A stretch of 54,753 bases of DNA from Zygnema circumcarinatum (lineage: Eukaryota > Streptophyta > Zygnematophyceae > Zygnematales > Zygnemataceae), in assembly GCA_037447605.1 (NCBI GenBank), contig CM074805.1, positions 3,410,657 through 3,465,409 of the forward strand. Direction: 5' to 3'. Position numbers and translations under genes: made by a program. Positions 44,401 to 54,753 of the stretch are shown one piece after another. Each line of letters starts with the position of its first letter. The stretch's first letter is position 1. The notes beneath the pieces are model-generated. The model was given only the letters and a program-made list of their open reading frames with translations, did not search any database and was not told the DNA's origin.

Positions 44401-47400
44401 CATCCTGTCCTCCATTTCTTCCTCTACTCTCTCCAGTGCCCTTTCAGCTTCCCGTCTGATCCTTGCACAGTCAGCTTCAAATTGCCTTGTCACTTGAGCC
44501 CTGAACTCCTCTAATCCAGACTGTAGCTCAAGCTGAATTGACTCTGCCTGATTTCTTCTCTCGAATTCAATTAAAGGCAAAGGGTGCTTCTGGGCAACAT
44601 CTGTCAGCTTCTCCTTCCTACTCTTCTGCTCAGAGAGTTCACTTCTTCCCAGGAGTTGCGTCTGGTATACGATTACTTCACCTTCACCTTCTTGCAGCCC
44701 CTCCTGCTCTGAAATTGCAGCCAGTCTCTCCACAATACTATCTGACTGCCCGACTTTCTCCGCCCTTAACCTTCGCAATTCTTCCTCCCTCTCTGAAGCG
44801 ATTTGATGTCTCAGGTTCATCTCCATAACTCTCCGCGCTTTGTTGTACCTCGCAGCCCTCTCGTTGCCTATCTCTTCTTCCACTTCTGCATCCAGCTTAG
44901 CCATCTTCTCGTCCCACAAAGCAGCTCTTTCCGCCTCCAAACTCTTGTCCAGGTCCTCTTGTGTCCTTTCCCTCACCTCTTCCTCCAACTTTCTCGTAAT
45001 CTCCAGCATTTTCTCTTCTCTAGCTTGTGCCAACTCTTTGCCTAAGTTTTCCTCCATTTCTCTGAGTCTCCGTTTCCTTTCTTCTTCAATTTCCGCATGT
45101 AAAGCCCTCAGCATGCTCTCTCTGCTGCGGCCTATCTCTGTTTCCTGTACTTCCTTGTCTCCCTTTTCAGATGCATCCATCCTGACTCCTCCGGCTGACC
45201 GCCGCAAGTTTTCCTCCTCAATTGCCATCTGCACTCTTTTAGAGAGCTCTTCCTTGAGCTTGCTGTCAATTTCCGCCCGGATTTCCTTCTCCAGTTTCAA
45301 TCTCAGCTCCATTTTCATTTCCTCAGAAACTGCCAGCTCCTGTTCGTCTATATTCTGTGTCAGCCTCTCCCTAATTTCAATCCTTTTGTTTTCCATTTGT
45401 GTTTTCTCCTCTTCCATCACAGCCTTTTCCACCCGTGCCATCATCTCATTTCGCATATGTTCTATTTCTCTGCGTTCTCTCTCTTCTATCTCCTTCCTCG
45501 CAGACGCCAAATGCTCCCTCAGAGCCACCTCCAGGGTCTGCTTTTCTCCCGCTACCCTCACTTGAACTTCACGGAATGCATCCGCCTGTGTCTTTTCCAT
45601 GCTCCATATCACACCCTCTGCCTTCCCGAGCCCATTCGGCATGACATCACTGCTCCAACGGCTACTTCCTCGCCTTTGCAAAGCCATCCCCCTTCTATCC
45701 TCCTCTTGGCTGAGTGCATCAACTCTCACCTGCATCTCCTTCCTCTTCTGTACGACAAGGTCGGCCTCTTCACTGGCTATCTGATCAGCCACCCGCATCT
45801 CCATCTGCTTTCTCAGCTCTTCCAGCTTGGCCCTCTGCTCCCCCTCCATCATCTTCAGCAAAATACTATCACTCAACGTCAGCTTCTGTTCCCCATTGCG
45901 GCCTTCCCTTATCATCTCCCTAGCAGTCGCTAGAAGTTGTCCTTCTTCGTTGGCAATTTTTTCCTTCACTCTATCCTCCATCTCTGCCATCAGCGCCTCT
46001 GTAATTCGCAATTCTTCCTCTTCCACTCTCAGCCTCACTTTAGCTCGCTGCTGCACTGCAAAATCCCTCCCTTCATTTTCTATCCGTTTCCTTACCCAAT
46101 CCACCACTTTAGCCCTCTCATTTTCCAGAGTCTCTCTCTCCAGGTCCCGCACTCGTCGCTTCACTCTCTCAAACATAGCCATCCGTTCTTCATCTTCTCG
46201 CTGTATCACCTCGTCCTCCAGCCTCTTCTGAGCTTCGGCGAGCTTCTCCTGCTTCAAGATGCTTGCCTCCTCCTCCACCTCCTTGTCCACTCTCTCGGCC
46301 AAATCCTTCCTCTTTTGGTCCAACTGAACCTCCTCCTCCTCCGCAACTGCCTCCCCCACTCTGTCCAGCATCTCTAACCGCTCCTGTTGCAGTGCTTTCC
46401 TCTCCTCCTCCACAATTCTCATGCGGATTCTCTCCCGCATCTGCCTCATCAGTGCATCCAACTCTCTCCTCTCCTCTAACTCTACTGTCTTCTCCACACG
46501 TTGTGCCACTTCACGCCTTGCATGTTCCAGCATGCGCACCTCATCTTCCACCACTGCAGCCTTCACACGTGCAATCTGCACACCAAGACGAAGCGCATTG
46601 TGAAACATTTGCCACTTCACAGATTTCCATTTCCATTATATCCATTCATCAGGCTGCCAAAAATGACTATACATTCCTTCAGGGTTGAGGATTGCATCGG
46701 TGCCATAAATCAACCGATGTAACAGACGGAAGGAAGACCAGTTGCAGTACAGAGCTCGATGCAAGCCACTCAGGAAAGTCTCAATGACTGAAGGCACACG
46801 ATTAAATGTGGATGCTAAGAAATGCAGCCTTATATCAATCCATTCGTTTCCTTTTCTTCACCTGCTCAGCCTCTAGGCTGCCATGGCTCCCGGCTTGGCT
46901 GCCTGCTGCCTGCTCCTGCTCTATGATGGCCTTCCACTGTCTCACCCGTGCCTCCGCCGTACTGCGATTCTGTGCAGCACTGGCAGAGTCCTGCAAGGAT
47001 TCCATCCAAAACACAGCCATTTAGAGCTATCAAGTGGCCAGAATTTTCCCAAAGTCGAAGGCTCTGCCGCTCCCTGCATATTTCTGCAACTATTGCGAAC
47101 TTTTCTTCTTCTTTTCTTCTTTTCATGTCTTTCTTTTCTTTCCTTCTTCCTTCCTTTTTCTTCTTCTTTTCTTTTCTTTTCTTTTCTTTTCTTTTCTTTT
47201 CTTTTCTTCATTTCTTTTCTTTCTTCTTTTTTTCTTTCCTTTCCTTTCTTCTTTTTCTTCTTCTATGTAGCATTGCAATTGGATAAACTCCGTGAAACTG
47301 ACAGGGCCTCAAATGAAGTGGAGATGCAACACCTCTGCAAAGAAGCGAGGGTCGATGGCCATGCGCTGCCTCTCCAGCGCGAGCTGTGCCCCCAACTCCT

Positions 47401-50400
47401 CCTGAATGCGCGCCATCACGCGCTGTTTCTCGCGCTCTCCCTCCTCCCGCGCTGTGGCCACAGCGATCTCCCGCTCCTGAGCGATAAGGGCACGCCCCTC
47501 CTCTGCCACAATATTGCGTGCGTTTACCAGAGCTCCTGGCTCTAAAGGCTGCTTACACATGAAAGGAAAATCACAGCATGTTATTGGTGCAACCCAAGGA
47601 GATAGAGAAAGGATGGAATGAGAGCACGAGAGGGCAGAGACATTACTCAGCGCAGAAACACAATGGTGAAAGTGCTGGTCACCACATGAGCAAATACAAA
47701 CAAGTGAAGAGTGACGTGTTCTCGAGAGCAAAAGACGGAGAGAGGAACCCACATTCCTACAGGTCAGGAAGTCATCACTCGTCTGAGTGGGCTCCCAAAT
47801 CCTTGCCAAAACTACAGAATCACCTGCAGTCACCTTTTGGAGAGAAGAGTCGTCCCTCTATAATGTCTAACCTCGACCTAATCATCATAGGCAGGCTAAT
47901 GCATAAGCATTCAGTTTCACAGACAAAGAGCAAACGGTGACGGCTATGCCACACGAGGAATTGACAAAAGTTATAGCCTGACCTGTCCCAGCCTCTCTGC
48001 CAGCTTTGTAATTTCATTCTCCCTCCTTCGCACCAGCTGCTCCCTCTCGTTCTGCAGTTTTGCGAGCCGGACATCGCACTCCGCCTCATACTTTGCCAGC
48101 CTCCTCTGCGATGCAACTGCCACCTCCTGAAGCCGGGCCTCTTCCTGATAGTACAAACACCCCCCCCATACTATTAGGGGCGTATGAGCAGCTCCCGCTC
48201 CAAAACAAATTTCCATATACAACTTTAGTTAAGATACCTCATGGAAAGTGATAGCCGTCCAACAACGAACCGCCGCATTCCCCTTATCATCATCACTCAG
48301 GATGATCGAACACGCCTCACATACATTGCGAAACACACAATGAGGGCCAAATGACATGCCTGCACCATAGCAGCACGGTCATCCAGCCGATCTGTCTCTC
48401 CCACCATCCAGGAGGTAGCCCCCTCCTCTGAGTCTCTCCTCCATTCCCCTCCCCTGACGACCTGCCTCCCCTGAACACAGCAGTGCAAGTGAACACAATG
48501 CAAATAAACACCAGTTTGGCAGAGCGGCAGACCTGCTTTCTGCACTGACGATGAGCGTGCAACAGTGAAAGGAAGGAGCCAAGAAATCAGCAATTCAGAA
48601 TTAGCAAAGCTCACACTCTAAGCTTTTCACAACACTAGACCACTTCCTGTATCTCTAAAGACCACATTCAATTATACAATGCATAAAATAAAAAAGAGTA
48701 TGCACCGCCGTTTCTGCTTTCAACAAATGGGCCAATTAAACTGCAAGGAAACATGCTTCAGGTTCTTACCTGTGTGCCCATTTCCAAGTCTTCCTGCTCT
48801 TTCCTCTGCCTTTCCAGTGCCATTTGTCTCCGACCGTCCTCCAAGTGTCCACCTGCTTCACTCTCCTTCTCTTCCAGGTGTTGCCTTTGCTCTGCCTCCT
48901 GCTGCTGCATGCGCTCAACCCCATGCAAACAAAACACAGACACCATTCCCTCACAGTATAGAATTCAATCTTCGGAAATGAAGTGACTCCTGCACATATC
49001 CAGAGATTTTCTTTTTCCATGGCAACAGGTGGGGTATGTCAACAAATAGTGGACACCAGCAACTACCCTCCTGCGGCATCAAGCTATGCTTACAACATAG
49101 ACCGATCCATCAAGGCAAGACTTCTTGTCCACATGCAAATGCGTAACTCTGTTCTGGTTTTCATTTCCTGCCAGGTCTCCGCGCACACCAGACGATAGCT
49201 AAAACATTCTCCGAGTACATTTGTGCAACTGCGTGAAAGCAGAGAAAGATAGCAGAATCTCATCTCACCGCGAGATTTTCCATCCCGCGAAGGGATTGAA
49301 ACTGTTGTTGCTCCTGCTGCTGTCGTACAATGACTTCTCTTTCTCTGTAAGTAACTTTGTCTGCATGGAAAACAGCAGGGAGGCCAGAAAACATACAAGA
49401 GTGTAAAGTACTGCATTTAACATTCAAGCGTAACAAAGAGTGGAAGACTGAATGGTCTACCCAAAGACGCATTGTTTGAGCATAAGCGATGAGTACCATA
49501 GTGGGATGGAGCAGCCAGAATCGTTCCCAGAGGATTGCCACTTTCCGATCTGCGGAGAGAGTTGGAGACGAGCTTGATTCTCTCCTTTCCACTCTCACTA
49601 TTCTGATAAAGTGTCGAGTGGTTTCTTGCATATGCACTTCGCAGAGGGCCCATCTCATCCGTTTCCGAATCTGTCCATTCTCCTGCTATCACAAAAAATG
49701 TGGTAGAAGTCGAGATAAATATCTCAGCGAGCCTCAGACAGATTCTTTCCACAGTGCACGTCTCTAATTGAAACAATGTGCACCAAGACACCACATGTGT
49801 ACCGTGTCTAAGTCCTATGCGTAAAAAAGAATTCTGCTAATTAACGTGCTACTTAAACTTGCCTATACTCCTTCAGTTGAGAAGGGCCTGTCCTCGACCA
49901 CAGAAACCAATTCATGCTGATTGATAGAGCCGGTGATAGTTTAACCAGCAATGTATCGCTGGCCAAGAAGACACCGCCCTAGAGCAGTACATACAAAGAT
50001 GTCGTCCATTACGATCAGAGTGATCCTTCCATGAAATTTTGGTCTGTTTGCTGAAGTACTTTGACTTCCAATTCATTTAGCAATAACGGGGGCTATGGTC
50101 TCTTGTTTTACTACTTTAGACCTGCATGAATTACTTCAGAACAAGGCTTGTTGCTTTCAACCAGACGAGGTTTTTGACAAGTTAGACAACCACAGCACGA
50201 AATGGTATAGCCAGTGTAACAGAAAACGCATTCAAGGTTCATCCAAGATTGTTTAGAAATGCGATCCTTTTTCCTCCCACATGTGAACTCTGGCAGCAAT
50301 TCCCTTCACAAACACTCACACAATTCGTTAGTACCTAAACATATCAAGGAAATCAAACAGCTTCCGTCAGACAGGAAATGCTCACCTCTAACTTTTCCCG

Positions 50401-53400
50401 ATGTTCTTTGAACATCGGGCGAATCGGGGTTGGACGTTTCTTCAGAGCGAGCCTGTGGTGCAGGAAGCGTGGGCTGGCCATTCTGCTCTCCATCAGATTT
50501 ACGTCGCTTCTCCTGCTGCGCCATTTACACAATTGCAGATATGCCCTCATAGATTTGAAATTGGACTCTATCCAAAAACATCGAAGAAGGCCTTTCCAGT
50601 ATGTATTCATGAGACTGACGGTTGGGGACACTTGGCAGCAACTGCTCGTTTACGAAAATACTGGTTGAAACCTTTATGATATGAAGGGCATCTCACAAAG
50701 CATTTAAGGGTGATTGGTAAGGTTTTGGTGAATTCTAACGGGGCATTTCCCTTCTTTTTCCATTCATGGAGTCAAGTTGAACATTATCACTTCAACTAAT
50801 GTTGACTATTAAGGAATAAGGTGATTCGATAACTGTGCGGCATGGGACCTTTGCATATTCAATGTCTTGACCTTGTATCCGGAGAAAGGATGAGAAGTGT
50901 AAGTTGCTCCTTTCCCTGATTACCCTTTCCCATTTTTCCATTTGTTTTTTTTTTTCAGTTCAATTCCCAAGGATTTCCCGTGCACAGTCTGCGCCAAAGC
51001 ATGGACTATCTGCTGATGACATCCTTCGCTGAACTTGAAATTGTGAAGCTCGCTACGCCTTTCCAGTAAGCAAGCTTCTCCAGAAACGGCAATTGCTGCC
51101 CAGCTTAAGCTTTAGAGCAAGCATCAGGCTTTCTTTCACTGAGAGTGGTCTCAGGTATGATGAACCAGGTGGGAGAGATTAGCTAACCTGCTCGGAGCTA
51201 CGCTGCTTGCTCAAATGCATTTGTTGCAATGAGACATGTCTTTTCAAAGGCTTTTGTGGTGAGGTATTGCCAGGCTGAGGAGGAAGAGAGATTTGACGAG
51301 GTAGCGACGACCGTGAATCCCACTGCTGCTTGGACTGGGATGCTTGTTGATCCCGCGGACTTGTCGCACGAAGTCTCGCCTTCTCCTCGGTATACAAAGT
51401 CCTGTTGTCATCCAAAAATGTACTGTGAAGACTTGCTCCCCTCTTGAGAAACTGTCCTAGTCTTCAGAAATAATACAAAAATTTTGAAGGCTAATCGAGT
51501 TCATTACATTGCCAGCTGTAGTAAGTTGTTCGTCACACCCCATGCGCAGGCCCACAGATGGATGAAAGAAAAGAAGCAACACCAACTCCAGATGTTCTGG
51601 GAAGTTATCCATAATCACAGAGGGAAAGTCTGAAAGGAGGCAAATCTTGCATAGCATGGAAACAATGGCCTATGAACCAGACCGTATTTCCTGGCAGTAA
51701 CACCTTTCTCATTCCTAGTGGAACCAATCCAAGTTTATTCAGAATAATGACCATACAAAGACGTAATTGGTTTCAAAACCTTATGCCGAATCATTAACCA
51801 TAGCCTGCCGACCTCCTCTGTGTACTCTACCGATCAGCATAATACGAACAGCAGCCACAATTTTCCCTCGTTAAGGTTCTCCAATGGCACCTCTGCCCAA
51901 TCCGACCAAAGCTGCCCATTTTCTGCCCCCCCAGTAGCTGTGGCCCACCTTTCCTAAACCGCGACGAAAACCTATCCTATGACTTGCACCCCTTTATGAT
52001 CACCTCGTTGCAGCCATCACTCAGCCTAAACGACATTGCTAGTTCCCAAATATCCAATACCAATCTAGCCCAGTATCATCTTCCACACCTGATTCATAAG
52101 CAGCACCTTAATGTCACTTCACTACATGCCCCGCTGGCAGCCATGACTCTGCATGCCAAATGTCATGTCATTCGTGGCGAATAACAGTCCTGAACATTTT
52201 CCTTTTTGCGCTCTGCATTTTTTTTCTAGGAATTGAACTCTAGCTTCCGACTATGACCATTTTATGCGACTAAACACCACTGAAAGTTCTTTCCCGTACG
52301 CCTGAAACGTGTGTTAAGTTCTACTTTATCTGAACATTTTATGCCTACCAAAAAATGAAAATGGTTGCCCTTTTTTCCCCTGCCAAACTGCCCTCCCCCC
52401 TAAATGCTTAAGTGTAGGTTGTCAAAGCGCCTTTCACTTACTAGGAGTGACACGCGTGATCATCTACATGGCTTTTTACTTTGCTAGTCAAGGTCAACAA
52501 GTAGTGGTACTTTACTTGCGGCAGAAACAAGGACACCTCATCTATGCTGAAGTCTGGGCAACTGAGGGCTCGAAGAGTCATAATGCATGGACCGACCAGT
52601 TGAAGGGGTGAAAGCTGGAATGAAATGTTGTACCTGAAGTGTTCGTCACAAGGATGGTCCCACACACTCTCTCCAGTAGAAAAATTAAAATAATAAATTT
52701 CGTTCAACTCCGTACGGCTGCTTTCCAGCACAAACCAATACACGTGGGAAAAAATCTTTAATTTGGCTGTGCAGAGTGAGACCCTCAAAACGAAAGCCAC
52801 CGTGAATTCAGGCTGCATTCTGAAGTGCAAGTGCTGATACCCAATGCTCGATAGAAATGAGGGCTACCATCCAAACCGCACATGAATCTACAAAAGACGA
52901 AAGAGATATGGCATTCGTTTTCCAAAAGCCTGCTGACCATCAGCATACCCTGCATAATCATCCATGCATATGCTGAACCAGGAAGACGAGAAATGCCGAG
53001 CAATTGGGACCGGACCATGGCTTCCAGTGATCCGGAAGAGGCGCCTTCAGACCTTCCCGAGCAATCCAGAGAAGGTCATTTTCCTCCGGAATCTCCATTC
53101 CCAGCCATTGAGCATACTCGAGGATATCTGCAATGGGCGAGTCATCTCGCAAACACGAAAATACAAAAAACAGTAAAAAAATGCCTCATAGTGCAAAGTC
53201 TCCTGCTGTTGTCGCAGAAAAGACTCAGCAGGTGGACAGAAAAAAGACTGTGCAAGCCTCCGTACTGACTTTGGCAGTACAAAACCATTCGTATCTTGAA
53301 AAACGAGGTCGAACTTAAAAGAGGACTCGCAAAGAATCGGATGACCTGTTTGACAAAGCCAATGGCATGTAGTAAAACGAAGGCGTGCCAAATTCTCCAA

Positions 53401-54068
53401 AGGATCGGGCAAAGTCTACGGTAACATTACACATTGCATTCCAAAACCTTGACCTTCTAAAACATACAGATAACACATGCGGCTGGAAAAGTAGAAAGGC
53501 GACACAGGTTACAGGTGACATGGTTTGTCAGTGTAGGAAACACTGACAAAACATGATGTTCTTTGCAAATAAATTGATAAGTACTCTGAGTATAGTTGCT
53601 AATTGTCTACTAATACAGCACGACGTCTGTAGCTTTGAGCCTTTATGGACAGAAGTACAACAAAACCTGAACTGTTGAGCATTAAGCCAATCAATTAATA
53701 AAAAATATATATATATAAACCTGAGCAATAAATCTGAGCCTATTCCAGCTCAATTCGTTCTTCAAAAAATAAACAACCAAAACACTCTCTTTGGCGAAGA
53801 TAGAATATTAAGTAGCACCTAGTTAGTGCCTGTCAGAAAATCTTCCCCGGCTCAATATTTCTAAGTCAGGCTGCCGAGTGAGAATTTGATGTTCCAATTC
53901 TAGTTTCATAAATGTGCATGTTACCCTGCAATACTGTTGCATCTGACGATACTTTTCACAGCGTGCATTATATGGTGCCACAAAGATGAGTCTTAGGCAA
54001 GTACCTTCATGACTCGGCTCATAGTTTTCATCGATCTCCTCTTCAAGCACCACGCCGGCGTCCCCCAT
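41486..54068 (-). CDS. CEP164: CEP164-like centriolar distal-appendage protein
   Basis: Sixteen exons join in phase (complement: 54068-54005, 53127-53016, 52717-52634, 51422-51188, 50515-50386, 49682-49497, 49360-49269, 48913-48770, 48470-48360, 48144-47983, 47548-47333, 46990-46862, 46575-43231, 43080-42998, 42839-42716, 42238-41486), about 1,989 residues. In animals CEP164 sits on distal appendages of the mother centriole and is needed to dock basal bodies and start ciliogenesis. The N terminus has the family layout: [36 protein letters not shown], then [20 protein letters not shown]. This is a WW domain with signature Trp56 and Trp78. Residues about 400-1250 are a very long Glu/Arg/Lys coiled coil, mainly in the 3.3-kb exon 13. 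The C-terminal helices ([20 protein letters not shown] and [16 protein letters not shown]) resemble the conserved CEP164 C terminus. Function in plants would be in basal bodies of motile sperm. Confidence 0.9.
41927..42058 (-). repeat. Coding repeat R-M-D-T-D-Q-S-R (four copies)
   Basis: In the last CEP164 exon the octapeptide RMDTDQSR recurs four times, with variants RLDTDKSR and RMNTDQSR. Starts are spaced 14, 11 and 11 residues apart. The units are rich in Ser/Thr next to Asp/Arg and could be phosphorylation or docking motifs. Confidence 0.85.
47164..47208. repeat. Intronic (CTTTT)n microsatellite
   Basis: Nine or so consecutive CTTTT units lie within a longer pyrimidine-rich tract (about 47100-47262) of the intron between CEP164 exons 11 and 12. 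On the transcribed strand this is a purine tract, so it is not the branch or acceptor tract of that intron. Confidence 0.9.
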
Positions 54069-54753
54069 GCCTTTGCTCTCCTTGGTCGAGGCCAGCTGTC
54101 ACTCCCTCAATGCCAGCTTGCTGCTAACAAAATGCCTAGCTCCTGCTTTCGTCCAGAATCACCCTTTAACACCACGCGCCAGCGATGCACCCTCACAAAG
54201 GTGATTGACGCAGAACTGTCCCTCTCCGACGCCCTCCCTCCATCCCTGCATCTCCCTCTCCCACCTCCTACTGCCCCTTGCCGCTCCTCCCACCGTCTCC
54301 GTGTTCCCCCGTCAGCGGCACGCAGCCATCATCGCCCTAGCCGTCCTGCTTGCGGCCCTCGCCCTTGCAGCGCCCCCCCCTTCCCGTGTCTTCCTCCCTC
54401 ACCTGCGCCGAGTGGCGCGGGAGGCAGGCGGGCAGGCCGGCCAGGTGGCGCTCCGCCGGCACTTTATGGGCGACGTCCTCGCACGTGCGGCCATTAGGGC
54501 GCGAGCCGCCCCCATGTGCGCGCGCCCGCCGCCGCCCCGCCCGCCCATGCGCCCATGCGGCCATGCGGCCCGGACCCCATGGCCATGGACGGGCCCATGG
54601 GACATGGCCCGGGCCATGGCGGCAAAGGGCCGGAATCTTTATTCTACTGCCCGCGGTCCGCGGTCTTCCCCAAAAATGTTATTTTCGCTTAGCGGCCCCG
54701 GCGGAGGGATCGTGGGCCAGGTGGCCCCCCCGGGGGAGGGGGGGGGGGGGGGC
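54069..54753. other. GC-rich upstream region of the CEP164-like gene
   Basis: Upstream of the CEP164-like start the sequence becomes strongly GC-rich. Nested CATGG/CCATG palindromes lie at about 54540-54620, and a G run ends the window. It probably includes the 5' UTR and promoter. Open frames on both strands here reflect composition (Pro/Arg/Ala-rich) and are not supported as genes. Confidence 0.45.

Noticed and set aside
43733-46377. Several long plus-strand frames (Ser/Pro/Leu-rich) opposite CEP164 exon 13
   Set aside because: They are mirror images of the Glu/Arg/Lys coiled-coil coding sequence; low-complexity composition and no splice logic.
54399-54617. Minus-strand Arg/Ala/Gly-rich frames at the right edge
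   Set aside because: Composition-driven frames in a GC-rich promoter with CATGG palindromes; no start context or homology.

Overview
The window is nuclear DNA of a land plant (or close streptophyte) that makes flagellated sperm. Two lines support this. It carries a plant-type double B-box regulator and a plant ERI1-like nuclease in intron-rich genes. It also carries a long centriolar distal-appendage protein of the CEP164 family, which is not expected in seed plants that lack centrioles. Introns are mostly 60-1000 bases, which fits a bryophyte or lycophyte better than a large-intron fern, but the genus cannot be named. Two runs of N (13807-13906 and 29185-29194) show it is a draft scaffold, and it ends in a G run.

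Layout. 1-5.6 kb is repeat DNA: a decayed Ty3/gypsy-type gag-protease element on the minus strand, (GATAC/GTAC)-rich repeats, an inverted-repeat DNA element (3384-4020), a 928-bp foldback element with an 8-bp target duplication (4106-5033), and telomere-like sequence. 6.3-9.1 kb (minus) is an ERI1-like 3'-5' exoribonuclease. 9.4-13.2 kb (plus) is a Nopp140/SRP40 nucleolar protein, head-to-head with the exonuclease across only 342 bp. 14.1-15.9 kb (minus) is a membrane-anchored alpha/beta hydrolase with about 20 acidic octapeptide repeats. 17.2-26.8 kb (plus) is a long PIN-domain protein that I cannot assign firmly. 29.4-32.7 kb (plus) is a double B-box protein. 33.6-34.6 kb (minus) is a second membrane-anchored alpha/beta hydrolase, head-to-head with TYW1 (35.1-39.4 kb, plus). 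41.5-54.1 kb (minus) is the CEP164-like gene in 16 exons.

How exon models were made. I joined splice sites by eye, requiring GT/GC-AG ends, continuous reading phase and agreement with family sequence. The ERI1-like, Nopp140, B-box, TYW1 and CEP164 models close in phase from start to stop. The PIN gene is phase-consistent except at about 21.26-21.75 kb.

Relations between genes. Four neighbours concern RNA (ERI1-like nuclease, Nopp140, PIN protein, TYW1), but nothing in the sequence shows that they form one pathway. Three divergent promoters (9.1-9.4, 15.9-17.2 and 34.6-35.1 kb) organise six of the genes, and two of these promoters contain GTAC-rich tracts that resemble the repeat DNA at the left end.
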